DNA from: JAQVEM01 sp964603595
GTDB taxonomy: Bacteria > Actinomycetota > Humimicrobiia > Humimicrobiales > Humimicrobiaceae
Length of the DNA stretch: 64,000 nucleotides
Assembly (NCBI GenBank): GCA_964603595.1
Contig: CAZRVN010000001.1
Span: 246,583-310,582, forward strand
Direction of reading: 5' to 3'
Below, piece after piece: positions 35,150 through 43,960 of this stretch (position 1 is the stretch's first letter; each line of letters opens with the position of its first letter). The notes below the pieces were generated by a model. It made no database searches, was not told the DNA's origin, and worked only from the letters and a program-made list of their open reading frames with translations. Made by a program: the position numbers and the translations under genes.

Positions 35150-35671
35150 TTATTCTCTGATAACTTTAACTTTTTCCTTAAATTTCCTGTTATTAGCATG
35201 ACACACTGATATTGCCATTGCATCCCAGGCATCATCTTTCCTGGGAAAGAAATTATCCTTAACTCCCAGGATAGTTTTTAACATATACTTGACCTGCTTT
35301 TTTGTTGCCCTCCCATAACCAACAACTGCCTGTTTAACTTCAAGAGGGGTATATTCATATATTTTTATATTATTAACACTCCCTGCCAGAACAGAAACTC
35401 CTCTTGCCTGACCTACATCCAGAGCTGTTTTTGTATTAATATTGAAAAAAAGCTTTTCAATAGCCAGACAATCGGGACGATATTTTTTTATCAATTTATT
35501 AATTTCCATAAAAATTTTTTTCAGTCTTTCTGAAATTTCCATTTTACTCCCTGTTACAACGCAACCGGAATAAACAGGATGATACTTTCCTTTTTCTATA
35601 TCGAGTATACTTACTCCTGTGGTTTCAAGACCGGGATCTATCCCCAGTATCCTTATCTTATCATTCATCAT
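35150..35671 (-). CDS. ruvC: Crossover junction endonuclease RuvC
   Basis: 173 residues. Resolves Holliday junctions. The four acidic active-site residues are in place: Asp in GIDPGLETTG (about 11), Glu in LAIEKLFF, and two Asp in KDDAWDAMAISVCH. Length is normal. The start could be either of two adjacent ATG codons. It sits between yebC and ruvA. Confidence 0.96.
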   Translation of the reverse strand: MMNDKIRILGIDPGLETTGVSILDIEKGKYHPVYSGCVVTGSKMEISERLKKIFMEINKLIKKYRPDCLAIEKLFFNINTKTALDVGQARGVSVLAGSVNNIKIYEYTPLEVKQAVVGYGRATKKQVKYMLKTILGVKDNFFPRKDDAWDAMAISVCHANNRKFKEKVKVIRE

Positions 35672-35681
35672 TTTTTAATAT

Positions 35682-36431
35682 CTATAATTCCCCTAACATT
35701 TCATCCGATATTTCAAGGTTCGTATTTACATTCTGGACATCATCATGATCATCCAGTGCATTGATAAGCTTCATTGCTTTCGCACTTTCTTCTTTTGATA
35801 ATTTTATGGTTGATTTTGGAACAAATGCAAGCTCCCCTGATTTTATTTTTATGTTACTTTTAGCCATAGTATTTTTAACTTTTATAAAATCTACGGGAGA
35901 AGTTTTTATCTCATAAAAACCGTCATCCTCATCTATATCCTCAGCCCCGAAATCAATCATATTCAACATAAATTCTTCCTCATCCTCAACCTCATTTTTC
36001 TCAACTACTATTACTCCCTTTCTTTCAAACTGCCAGCTTACACTGCCGCTTTCTCCAAGAGTCCCGTTATACCTGCCCAGAATATTTCTTATATCCGAAG
36101 CAGTCCTATTGCGATTTTCCGTCATTACCTCAATTATTAACGCTATACCACCAGGTCCATATCCTTCGTACGTAATGCTTTCGTAATTTTCTCCTTCTAT
36201 TTCGCCTGTTCCTTTCTTTATTGCCCTTTCTATATTGCTCTGTGGCATATTAAACTCTTTTGCTTTAGAAATAGCATTTGCTAGAGCTATGTTATCCCTG
36301 GGATCGCTTCCCCCGCCTTCTCTTACAGCTACTATTATGCTCCTGCTTAATTTACCAAATATATTCCCGCGTTTTGCATCTTCTTTTGCTTTTTTGTGCT
36401 TAATTGAGTGCCATTTTGAATGCCCGGACAT
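35682..36431 (-). CDS. yebC: YebC/PmpR-family protein
   Basis: 249 residues, the standard length. N-terminal MSGHSKWHSIKHKKAKEDA is the family signature, followed by GGGSDPRDNIALANAI and GYGPGGIALIIEVMTENRNRT. YebC proteins were first described as transcription regulators and have more recently been linked to translation through difficult peptide sequences. It lies at the conserved position between pdxT and ruvC, one base after the pdxT stop. Confidence 0.96.
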   Translation of the reverse strand: MSGHSKWHSIKHKKAKEDAKRGNIFGKLSRSIIVAVREGGGSDPRDNIALANAISKAKEFNMPQSNIERAIKKGTGEIEGENYESITYEGYGPGGIALIIEVMTENRNRTASDIRNILGRYNGTLGESGSVSWQFERKGVIVVEKNEVEDEEEFMLNMIDFGAEDIDEDDGFYEIKTSPVDFIKVKNTMAKSNIKIKSGELAFVPKSTIKLSKEESAKAMKLINALDDHDDVQNVNTNLEISDEMLGEL

Positions 36432-36432
36432 A

Positions 36433-37029
36433 TTAATCTACTCCTTTAAAATTTTTAATCATACTTAAAAAATACTTATGCACCCTTAAGTCATCAGTTA
36501 ATTCAGGGTGAAAAGTACCTGCTATAACGTTTCTACATCTAACCAGTACTGGATCACCATTAATTTTTGCAATTACTTTAACACCCTTACCCATACTTAA
36601 TATTTTTGGAGCTCTTATAAAAACAGCCCTGAATTTCTTATCTTTGCTGATCTGATTAAAATTTATTCTAACCATCTCTTCAAAACTATCTATCTGCCGC
36701 CCATAAGCATTTCTTCTAACATTAATATCTATATAGCCCATGCCTTTACCTTCTCCCTCAATGTTACGGGACATAAGAACCAGTCCGGCACAGGTTCCAA
36801 ATATGGGCTTGCCTTCCTTATAAAATTTATCAAGAGCTTTCTTAAATTTATATTCTTTAATCAGTCTTTTTATAGTAGTACTTTCCCCGCCAGGGATAAT
36901 AAGACCATCTATACATTTTAATTGCTCCGGGAATTTTATCTCTATTGCACCTGCTCTGCATTCCTTTATTTTTTTTATATGTTCTTTGAAAGCTCCCTGA
37001 AGAGAGAGAACGCCAACTTTTATATCCAC
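36433..37029 (-). CDS. pdxT: Glutaminase subunit of pyridoxal 5'-phosphate synthase
   Basis: 198 residues. Class I glutamine amidotransferase that feeds ammonia to PdxS. The glutaminase features are present: GGESTT oxyanion motif, nucleophile Cys in FGTCAGLVL, and the His/Glu pair in GTFHPELTDD. The start is a GTG at 37029. It follows pdxS after seven bases, so the two subunits are co-translated. Order pdxS-pdxT-yebC is actinobacterial. Confidence 0.96.
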   Translation of the reverse strand: MDIKVGVLSLQGAFKEHIKKIKECRAGAIEIKFPEQLKCIDGLIIPGGESTTIKRLIKEYKFKKALDKFYKEGKPIFGTCAGLVLMSRNIEGEGKGMGYIDINVRRNAYGRQIDSFEEMVRINFNQISKDKKFRAVFIRAPKILSMGKGVKVIAKINGDPVLVRCRNVIAGTFHPELTDDLRVHKYFLSMIKNFKGVD

Positions 37030-37036
37030 TACCTTT

Positions 37037-37918
37037 TTACCACCCTCTATTTGAAATTATCTCCTCTTCTGAAAGTTTTGATACTGCAGTACCCTTCATG
37101 GTAGCTCCCAGTCCCTTTGAAACCCGTGCCAGAACTTCAGGGTTATTGTAATGTGTGGTTGCTTCAACAATAGCACAGGCCACTTTAGATGAGTTTTCTG
37201 ACTTAAATATTCCCGATCCAACAAAAATCCCGTCTGCTCCTAACTGCATTATCATAGCAGCATCTGCAGGAGTTGCAATTCCACCGGCAGAGAAATTAAT
37301 CACCGGTAAGCTTTTATTCTCATACACATATACCACCAGGTCATATGGAGCTCCCAGTTCCTTTGCTGCCGTCATAAGTTCTTCCCTTGGCATAGAGACA
37401 ATCCTTGTTATCTCGTCTTTTATGCTTCTCATATGTTTTACTGCTTCAATTACATCGCCGGTACCTGCTTCTCCTTTAGTCCTTACCATAGCAGCCCCTT
37501 CCCCTATCCTTCTCAATGCTTCTCCCAGATTGGTAGCTCCGCAAACAAACGGAACCTTAAAATTCCATTTATTTATATGATACTTTCCATCAGCCGGAGT
37601 TAAAACTTCACTCTCATCTATATAATCAACTCCTATAGATTCCAGTATCTGTGCTTCAGCAAAGTGGCCTATTCTCACTTTAGCCATTACAGGAATGGAT
37701 ACTGTATCCATAATTTTTAATATAATTTCGGGATCTGTCATCCTGGCAACTCCGCCCTCAGCTCTAATATCTGCAGGAATTCTCTCCAGAGCCATAACCG
37801 ATACTGCGCCTGCATCTTCCGCAATTTTTGCCTGTTCCGGTGAAGTTACATCCATTATTACTCCACCTTTTAACATCTGGGCAAGACCGGTTTTTACTTT
37901 TAAAGTACCTTTCTTCAT
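37037..37918 (-). CDS. pdxS: Pyridoxal 5'-phosphate synthase lyase subunit
   Basis: 293 residues from the ATG at 37918. The frame extends to 37972, but those 18 codons overlap htpX, while GTLKVKTGLAQMLKGGVIMD right after this ATG is the canonical PdxS N-terminus. Makes PLP from ribose 5-phosphate, glyceraldehyde 3-phosphate and ammonia. Visible: MDVTSPEQAKIAEDAGA, the lysine in MAKVRIGHFAEA, RTKGEAGTGD and the phosphate loop GGIATPADAAMIMQLGADGIF. GGAGG lies rather far (about 12 bases) from the ATG, with AAGG closer. Confidence 0.97.
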   Translation of the reverse strand: MKKGTLKVKTGLAQMLKGGVIMDVTSPEQAKIAEDAGAVSVMALERIPADIRAEGGVARMTDPEIILKIMDTVSIPVMAKVRIGHFAEAQILESIGVDYIDESEVLTPADGKYHINKWNFKVPFVCGATNLGEALRRIGEGAAMVRTKGEAGTGDVIEAVKHMRSIKDEITRIVSMPREELMTAAKELGAPYDLVVYVYENKSLPVINFSAGGIATPADAAMIMQLGADGIFVGSGIFKSENSSKVACAIVEATTHYNNPEVLARVSKGLGATMKGTAVSKLSEEEIISNRGW

Positions 37919-37940
37919 ATCCTTAAAACACCTCCATTTA

Positions 37941-38876
37941 TTATACTCCCACACCCAAAGACATATTTTCAAGTCTTTTTATTCTTTCTTCTGCAGGAGG
38001 ATGCGTATTGAATAAATTACTAAAAGCTGCCTTTTTACCTCCAAATGGATTTGCTATGAACAAATGAGCAGTTGCATTGCTGGCAACTTCAACCTGACTA
38101 TGCTTGCTTATTTTCCTTAATGCATTAGCAAGTCCAGCCGGGTATCTTGAAATAAGTGCTCCAGTTGAATCAGCAAGAAATTCCCTGTTTCTGCTAATTG
38201 CCATCCTTATAAGAGTAGCAATTATTGGCGAAAGAATCAAAAGCAAAAGTCCCAGTACAAGGAAGATAACAGAAAGTATTCCCCCACCTGAACTTCTGCT
38301 TGACCTCCTCCTGCCTCCCCCGAAGATAAAACTTCTGAGTATTATATTACTTATAATAGCAATCATTCCCACCAGAACTACTATTATGGTACCAAGCAAT
38401 ATGTCATAATTCTTTATATGGGAAAGTTCATGTGAAATAACTCCTTTAAGTTCTTCGTCATTAAGATTTTCCAGCAGGCCGCGTGTAAAAACAACCACTC
38501 CATTAGCAGGGTTACGTCCTGTCGCAAAAGCATTCATTCCGGTATCCTCAATCATGTATATCCTTGGCATCGGTATACCTGCTGCTATAGAAAGTCCTTC
38601 CACCATGTAATAAATCCTGGGGTTTTCCTCAAGTGATATTGGTCTTGCCTTTGTTAGCCCAAGCACGATTCTATCACTGAAGTAATAGCTTGAAAAACTC
38701 ATAATAATAGCTAATATTAGCGCAAAAATCATAAAAAGAATGGAGTAATTTCCACTTATTCCATATCTGTAGTCAATATAATAGCCCAGAGCAAATCCTA
38801 TCATGGTTATAAATACCATGAATCCGATTATTATAAATACTGTCTTTGTTCTATTTTTGGCAATTTGTTCATACAT
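37941..38876 (-). CDS. htpX: M48-family membrane metalloprotease HtpX-like
   Basis: 311 residues. Zinc protease of membrane protein quality control. Two N-terminal helices (about 13-33 and 38-60), the catalytic HEXXH in VISHELSHIKN (about 143-153), two more helices, and a third zinc-ligand region around NREFLADSTGA are seen. A Gly/Arg/Ser-rich loop (GGGRRRSSRSSGGG) lies between the hydrophobic segments. It is paired with lemA upstream, a frequent combination. Confidence 0.95.
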   Translation of the reverse strand: MYEQIAKNRTKTVFIIIGFMVFITMIGFALGYYIDYRYGISGNYSILFMIFALILAIIMSFSSYYFSDRIVLGLTKARPISLEENPRIYYMVEGLSIAAGIPMPRIYMIEDTGMNAFATGRNPANGVVVFTRGLLENLNDEELKGVISHELSHIKNYDILLGTIIVVLVGMIAIISNIILRSFIFGGGRRRSSRSSGGGILSVIFLVLGLLLLILSPIIATLIRMAISRNREFLADSTGALISRYPAGLANALRKISKHSQVEVASNATAHLFIANPFGGKKAAFSNLFNTHPPAEERIKRLENMSLGVGV

Positions 38877-38914
38877 TTCTCAATCACTCTCTATTTTTAA
38901 GATATGGAATTTTA

Positions 38915-39484
38915 TTAGAATTTCACCTCAACCGGTCTTCTGGCTTCTGGCTCCTCTATCTCGAAATAATCCCTTGAAGTGAACTTATATATCCTAGCAA
39001 ACACATTCCCGGGAAATGTCTGGATTCTTGTGTTAAATTTCATAACCATGTCATTATAGAATTGCCTTGCATAGGCAATACTGCTTTCAATACCATTAAG
39101 CTGTTCCATCAATCTTGAAAAATGCTGGTCTGCTTTAAGATTCGGGTAATTTTCAGACAGGGCAAAAAGCGACTTTAAGGCACCGGTAATCATATTCTCA
39201 GCTTTTGCCTGGTCTTTTACACTGCTGGCATCAATACCCATATTCCTTGCATTGATAACTTTCTCCAGGGTTTCTCTTTCATGTTTTGCATATCCCTTAA
39301 CCGTCTCTACTAGGTTTGGTATCAGGTCATATCTTTTTCTCAGCTGAACATCTATCTGTGACCACGAATTATTAACTTTATTCCTCAGAGACACCATGGA
39401 ATTGTATATTCCAATTGAAACTAAAATTAGAACTATTATTATCCCAGAAACAACCAGTATAGCAATAATCACGCCAGGTAACAT
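38915..39484 (-). CDS. lemA: LemA-family membrane-anchored coiled-coil protein
   Basis: 189 residues. One N-terminal membrane helix (about 4-27), then a helical domain with the family motifs NKVNNSWSQIDVQLRKRYDL and YNDMVMKFNTRIQTFPGNVF. Function is not well defined; LemA is often co-transcribed with htpX, as here (38-base gap). A very good AAGGAGG precedes the ATG. An extended -10 upstream suggests that it heads the lemA-htpX-pdxST-yebC-ruvCAB-queA run. Confidence 0.93.
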   Translation of the reverse strand: MLPGVIIAILVVSGIIIVLILVSIGIYNSMVSLRNKVNNSWSQIDVQLRKRYDLIPNLVETVKGYAKHERETLEKVINARNMGIDASSVKDQAKAENMITGALKSLFALSENYPNLKADQHFSRLMEQLNGIESSIAYARQFYNDMVMKFNTRIQTFPGNVFARIYKFTSRDYFEIEEPEARRPVEVKF

Positions 39485-39572
39485 AACAAACCTCCTTTTC
39501 GCATTTATTAAACCGTCTAATTTTACAAAAACATACCTTCTATTTTACTGTTCCAGAAATAAACAACTTTAG

Positions 39573-39578
39573 ATTATA
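39573..39578 (-). promoter_or_regulatory. Extended -10 element, candidate lemA operon promoter
   Basis: Minus-strand TGATATAAT, i.e. a TGN extended -10 with TATAAT at 39573-39578, about 90 bases upstream of the lemA start. The -35 region (TTT-rich) is weak, as is common with extended -10 promoters. It would drive the long lemA-to-queA run. Confidence 0.4.
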
Positions 39579-39651
39579 TCATATAAATAAACGCAAAAAT
39601 ATAACTCTTATCAGTGCTATCTGAAGGCTTCAATTCAAAGTTAATATTATT

Positions 39652-39680
39652 TTTACACAAAAAATTTTTTATGGTATATT
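39652..39680 (+). promoter_or_regulatory. Promoter candidate for the EF-G-like gene
   Basis: TTTACA (39652-39657), 17-base spacer, TATATT (39675-39680) with TG one base before the -10 (extended -10). The predicted start, near 39687, leaves a leader of about 48 bases containing GGGGAGG. Confidence 0.55.
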
Positions 39681-39734
39681 TCTTCTATTGCCTAACTTAT
39701 ATCATAAAATTATACATTTTTGGGGAGGATTTTA

Positions 39735-41816
39735 ATGGATAGTAAAAGTTGCTCCACAAGTAAAGTGATTGGCCTCATATCCGGTAATAGTACGGGAAAA
39801 ACTTCTCTTGCAGAATGCATGCTCTTTAATTCAAAAACAACTGATAGACTGGGAACTATAGCATCAAAAAACACTTTATCGGACTTCAGCACGCTTGAAA
39901 CTAAAAAAGGATTTAGTATCAATTCCAGCATACTGCATTATAAATGGAAGAATTCTGACATAAATCTTATAGATTGTCCGGGATATATGGATTTTATCGG
40001 GCAGGGCCAGTCTGCAATAAAAGTTATAGACAGCGCTATCGTAGTTGTTGATGCAAAAACAGGAATCCAGGCACCCACTGAAAGGATCATAGAGCTGCTT
40101 GCTAAAAATCCCAGGCCAATGTTTCTTATACTCAATAAAATGGACCTGGAAAATGTAAATCACTCCAAAGTTGTTCAGGATATTAAAAATAATTATAATT
40201 TAAATATTGCCCCCATTACAGTGCCTGTTAACAGCGGGGAAAAATTTTCTAAAATTGTGGATATACTACAGAACCAGGAATATGAATATAAAGATAAAAG
40301 TTCAACCGGAACAAAAATTCCTACAGATGAAAACATTAAATCTAAGATTGAGAGTAATCATAATGAGCTTTTTGAGTCTATTGTAGAAACTGATGATGAG
40401 CTCTTAAATAAATACCTTGAAGGCGAGAAAATAAGTGACGAAGTATTAAACGAAGTATTTAAAAAGGCGGTAACCGCATGTAAAGTAGTGCCTCTATTTT
40501 CTATTTCGGCAGAAAGAAACACCGGTATAGATATACTAATGGATTATATAAATTCATTACTACCATCAGCTTCTGACATAAAGCCGATTAAAGTAAAAGA
40601 TTTAAAAAGCAGTTCTGAAACCGAGATAAAGCCCTCACCTGATAGTGCACTTCTTGCATATGTTTTTAAAACTATGGCAGACCCTTATATTGGCAAATTA
40701 TCCATATTCAGGATTTTCTCCGGTACTATTAAAATAAACGAAAGCTATTACGTTTCCGGTTCAGCCAGAACATATAAATTTACAAATTTATTTAAGCTCC
40801 ATGGCAAAAACCAGATTGACATAAACGAAGCTTCCTGTGGCGATATTGTGGCTGTATCCAAAATAATGGATATTTTAAACGACGATACCATCTCCACTCA
40901 GGAACAACCTTTAAAAATACCAGAAACAGAATATTTCTTCCCTACGCTGCCAAAATCTTTAATACCCAAAAGCAAAGGTGATGAAGAGAAAATAAGCAAT
41001 GGTCTTTCCAAATTAATACAGGAAGATTCAACATTAAAACAGGAGCTAAATCTTGAAGTACACCAGAATATAATCTGGGGGATGGGAGAACTTCACCTAT
41101 CCATTGCCAGAGAAAAATTAAAAGAAAAATTTGATGTTGATGTTGACCTCTTAACTCCTGACGTAGCCTACAAGGAAACTATAAGAAAAGAAGCTAAAGC
41201 AGAATATAAATATAAGAAACAATCCGGTGGTAGAGGCCAGTACGGTCATGTTTTTATTGAGATAAAACCTCTTCCCAGCGGAGGTGGTTTTGAGTTTAAA
41301 AACAGCATATTTGGAGGAGCAATTCCGAAAGGTTATATACCCGGTGTCGAAAAAGGTATAAGGGAATCATTACAAAATGGCGTTCTTGCAAAATACCCGG
41401 TAGTTGATGTTAGTGTCAATCTATATGATGGTTCGTATCACACAGTAGACTCATCAGAGATGGCCTTTAAGATAGCAGCTTCCATGGCATTTAAAAAGGT
41501 CATGCAGGAAGCTTCCCCTGTTATACTCGAGCCAATAACGGAACTCGAAATTATAGTGCCTGAAAAATATATGGGAGATATAATTGGCGATATTAATTCA
41601 AAAAGAGGAAAGATTATTTCCATGACCCCCATTGAAAATAAGAAACAGCTTATAAAAGCAACAATACCCCAGTCTGAATCTTTTAATTATACCATTGACC
41701 TGACCTCCCTAACCCAGGGCAGGGGAAGATTTTCACATAAATTTTCTCATTATGAAGATTTACCGCCAAATCTGGCTCAGAAGATAACAGAAGAAAGGAA
41801 AAAAGAAAAGGAATGA
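39735..41816 (+). CDS. fusA2: EF-G-like translational GTPase (EF-G2/FusA2 type)
   Basis: 693 residues from the ATG at 39735, chosen because GGGGAGG lies seven bases upstream; an in-frame TTG at 39720 is part of that site. The five-domain EF-G layout is seen: G domain (G1 GNSTGKTS at 17-24, G3 DCPGYMD at 80-86, G4 NKMD at 134-137), domain II (FSGTIKINESYYVSGSA), domain III, domain IV (GGRGQYGHVFIEIKP) and domain V (MGDIIGDINSKRGKI). G1 and G3 differ from canonical EF-G (GHVDHGKT, DTPGH), which places it in the EF-G2 group common in Actinomycetota; its role is unsettled. Canonical fusA must be elsewhere. It is coupled by ATGA to a surface-protein gene. Confidence 0.9.
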   Translation: MDSKSCSTSKVIGLISGNSTGKTSLAECMLFNSKTTDRLGTIASKNTLSDFSTLETKKGFSINSSILHYKWKNSDINLIDCPGYMDFIGQGQSAIKVIDSAIVVVDAKTGIQAPTERIIELLAKNPRPMFLILNKMDLENVNHSKVVQDIKNNYNLNIAPITVPVNSGEKFSKIVDILQNQEYEYKDKSSTGTKIPTDENIKSKIESNHNELFESIVETDDELLNKYLEGEKISDEVLNEVFKKAVTACKVVPLFSISAERNTGIDILMDYINSLLPSASDIKPIKVKDLKSSSETEIKPSPDSALLAYVFKTMADPYIGKLSIFRIFSGTIKINESYYVSGSARTYKFTNLFKLHGKNQIDINEASCGDIVAVSKIMDILNDDTISTQEQPLKIPETEYFFPTLPKSLIPKSKGDEEKISNGLSKLIQEDSTLKQELNLEVHQNIIWGMGELHLSIAREKLKEKFDVDVDLLTPDVAYKETIRKEAKAEYKYKKQSGGRGQYGHVFIEIKPLPSGGGFEFKNSIFGGAIPKGYIPGVEKGIRESLQNGVLAKYPVVDVSVNLYDGSYHTVDSSEMAFKIAASMAFKKVMQEASPVILEPITELEIIVPEKYMGDIIGDINSKRGKIISMTPIENKKQLIKATIPQSESFNYTIDLTSLTQGRGRFSHKFSHYEDLPPNLAQKITEERKKEKE

Positions 41817-43054
41817 AAAAGAGTAAAAAAAAGCGCATTTTTTTACTGGACAGGGCGCCATATATACTATTTGTTTTAATACTGATAATAACTTTAATTG
41901 TATTTTTCTCAGTAAGAAGCTGCATGCCTTTAAATTTTTTTTCCTCCGAGCAGGAAGATGATGAAGACAAAGTAGAATATACTTTATTTATTGCTTCACC
42001 AACTAATGATAAAATCTTTAACTTTATTAATCAAAATGAAACAGTACCATTTGAAATAAGGGCAAAAGAAGTAGAAAGCACAGACTATGCAATAAAAATT
42101 GTTGTAAACGACAGTGAGATAAAAACATTCAGTTCCCCTCCTTATGAATATAACTGGAATCCGGGAAGTTCGGGTGAATATGAAATTACAGCCCAGCTTA
42201 TAGATGAAGCAGGTGAAATAATCAAAACGTCAAATACGGTAAGCTTCACAGTACAATATGAAATTGAGCCGGAAGATGATAATGTGGCAAATATGGATAT
42301 CGAAGAAAAGAAAAACCAGGTTTTAGCAGACTCTGTTTTTAGAACAAATAATACTGTGCCCACAGGAGTACCCATCTTTTCTTATAAATGTTACGCCCCT
42401 CCGGTCATAGATGGAAGTATCCAGGAATGGAATAAATTTGAGAGTTTTTCAGCTTTTGAACCAACTATAAAAAAAGAAAATTACATATCCCATACTGATA
42501 TATTCGGGACATTTTACTCTTGCTGGGATGATGATAATTTCTACATTGCAATACAGGTTACCGATGATGTATTCAGTCAGAATTATACAGGTAACCAGAT
42601 AAATAAGGGTGACAGTATAACTATTGTATTTGACACCGAACTTGAAGAAGACATGCAGATTCCATTTTACAATAGCGACGACTACCAGATTGACCTATCT
42701 CCCGGCAACTTTACAGGAACGCTTGCAGAGTCATTCATGAGCTGGCCTTCCAGTTCACCTCCCGGAGGAGTTGTAATTTCTTCAACTAGCCTGGCAAAGG
42801 GATATATAATTGAAGCCAGCATCCCCTGGTATAACTTTTCAAATTATATGGCAGAAGATGAAAGTGTAATGGGATTTACCGTATCCATACTTGATACTGA
42901 TAACCTGGATACCACCGAGCTTGTAATTTCATCATCAAAAACATTTGATTTCAACAATGTATCTACCCTGGGAGCCATTGCGCTTATTGATGTTGGAGAT
43001 ATCCAGAGCGAAGAAGAGTCCGAAACAGAAGAAGATACAGAAGAAAGCTCTTAA
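41813..43054 (+). CDS. Membrane-anchored protein with Ig-like and CBM9/DOMON-like domains
   Basis: 413 residues. A basic cytoplasmic N-terminus, one membrane helix (about 16-35), a beta-rich Ig-like domain (about 57-148, ending TVSFTVQYE), a linker, then a domain resembling CBM9/DOMON carbohydrate or haem binding modules (about 195-398: PPVIDGSIQEWNKF, WDDDNFYIAIQVTDDVF, GDSITIVFDT, IEASIPW). The tail is acidic. No catalytic residues are recognised, so it is probably an exported binding or adhesion protein anchored in the membrane. Cys37, just after the helix, could be lipidated but there is no lipobox. It overlaps the EF-G-like gene by four bases (ATGA). The link between them is unexplained. 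Confidence 0.8.
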   Translation: MKKSKKKRIFLLDRAPYILFVLILIITLIVFFSVRSCMPLNFFSSEQEDDEDKVEYTLFIASPTNDKIFNFINQNETVPFEIRAKEVESTDYAIKIVVNDSEIKTFSSPPYEYNWNPGSSGEYEITAQLIDEAGEIIKTSNTVSFTVQYEIEPEDDNVANMDIEEKKNQVLADSVFRTNNTVPTGVPIFSYKCYAPPVIDGSIQEWNKFESFSAFEPTIKKENYISHTDIFGTFYSCWDDDNFYIAIQVTDDVFSQNYTGNQINKGDSITIVFDTELEEDMQIPFYNSDDYQIDLSPGNFTGTLAESFMSWPSSSPPGGVVISSTSLAKGYIIEASIPWYNFSNYMAEDESVMGFTVSILDTDNLDTTELVISSSKTFDFNNVSTLGAIALIDVGDIQSEEESETEEDTEESS

Positions 43055-43165
43055 TTTATATTTCCTAGCAAAACACAAACAAATAACTTAAATATGCTTT
43101 AAAAGGCTCATAGAATAAACCTAAGAAAAAAATACCTGGAATATTATTTAATTAATTTTTAATAC

Positions 43166-43960
43166 TTAAGATAGAAGCGCCCTGTCATCTGCAAATTCCT
43201 TACCGCTGGCAACCTCGAACCGCTCAAGAAGGTCTTCAACAGTAAGTTTTTTCTTTTCCTTTTCCTTTATATCCAGGATAATCTTTCCTTCATACATCAT
43301 CATCAGCCGGTTGCCATTATTAATAGCATCCCGCATGTTATGTGTTACCATTAAAGTAGTGAGATTGCTATCATTTACGATTCTATCGGTCAGTCCCAGT
43401 ACCTTTTTGGCTGTTCTGGGATCAAGTGCTGCCGCATGTTCATCCAGAAGCAATAATTTCGGTTCCTTCAGCGTGGCCATTATAAGTGTCAGTGCCTGTC
43501 TCTGCCCGCCTGAAAGAAGCCCCACTTTAATATTAAGGCGATCTTCCAGTCCAAGTCCCAATTTTTTTAAAATTTCCCTGTATCGTTCACGTTCCGGACT
43601 TGTAATACCCCATCTGAGGCCGCGTCTCTTGCCCCTGCGAAGCGCCAGTGCTAAATTTTCCTCAATCTCCATATCCGAAGCCGTGCCCATCATAGGGTCC
43701 TGAAATACCCGACCAAGCAATGCAGCACGCTTATACTCACAGAGATTAGTTATATCCTTACCTTCAATTACAATAGAGCCCCTGTCTGCCGGGTAAACAC
43801 CTGCTATGCAGTTTAACAGGGTTGATTTACCCGAGCCATTACTGCCAATTAAAGTAACAAAGTCACCTTCATCAAGTTTAAGACTTACATCATGCAGCGC
43901 TACTTTTTCATTTATAGTTCCTGTATTAAAAATCTTTGTTATTCTTTTAACACTTAGCAT
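43166..43960 (-). CDS. ABC transporter ATP-binding protein (TrpZ/COG1101 type)
   Basis: 264 residues. Walker A GSNGSGKSTLL (about 38-48), signature LSGGQRQAL (about 150-158), Walker B LLLLDEHAAALDP and the switch His in VTHNMRD are all present, so the ATPase is functional. The DEHAAALDP form of Walker B is characteristic of the COG1101 ATPases that pair with COG4120 permeases. Its ATG follows the permease stop directly. The substrate is inferred from the binding protein. Confidence 0.93.
   Translation of the reverse strand: MLSVKRITKIFNTGTINEKVALHDVSLKLDEGDFVTLIGSNGSGKSTLLNCIAGVYPADRGSIVIEGKDITNLCEYKRAALLGRVFQDPMMGTASDMEIEENLALALRRGKRRGLRWGITSPERERYREILKKLGLGLEDRLNIKVGLLSGGQRQALTLIMATLKEPKLLLLDEHAAALDPRTAKKVLGLTDRIVNDSNLTTLMVTHNMRDAINNGNRLMMMYEGKIILDIKEKEKKKLTVEDLLERFEVASGKEFADDRALLS

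Noticed and set aside
37919..37972. Upstream start for pdxS
   Set aside because: It overlaps the htpX 3' end, and the canonical PdxS N-terminus begins at 37918.
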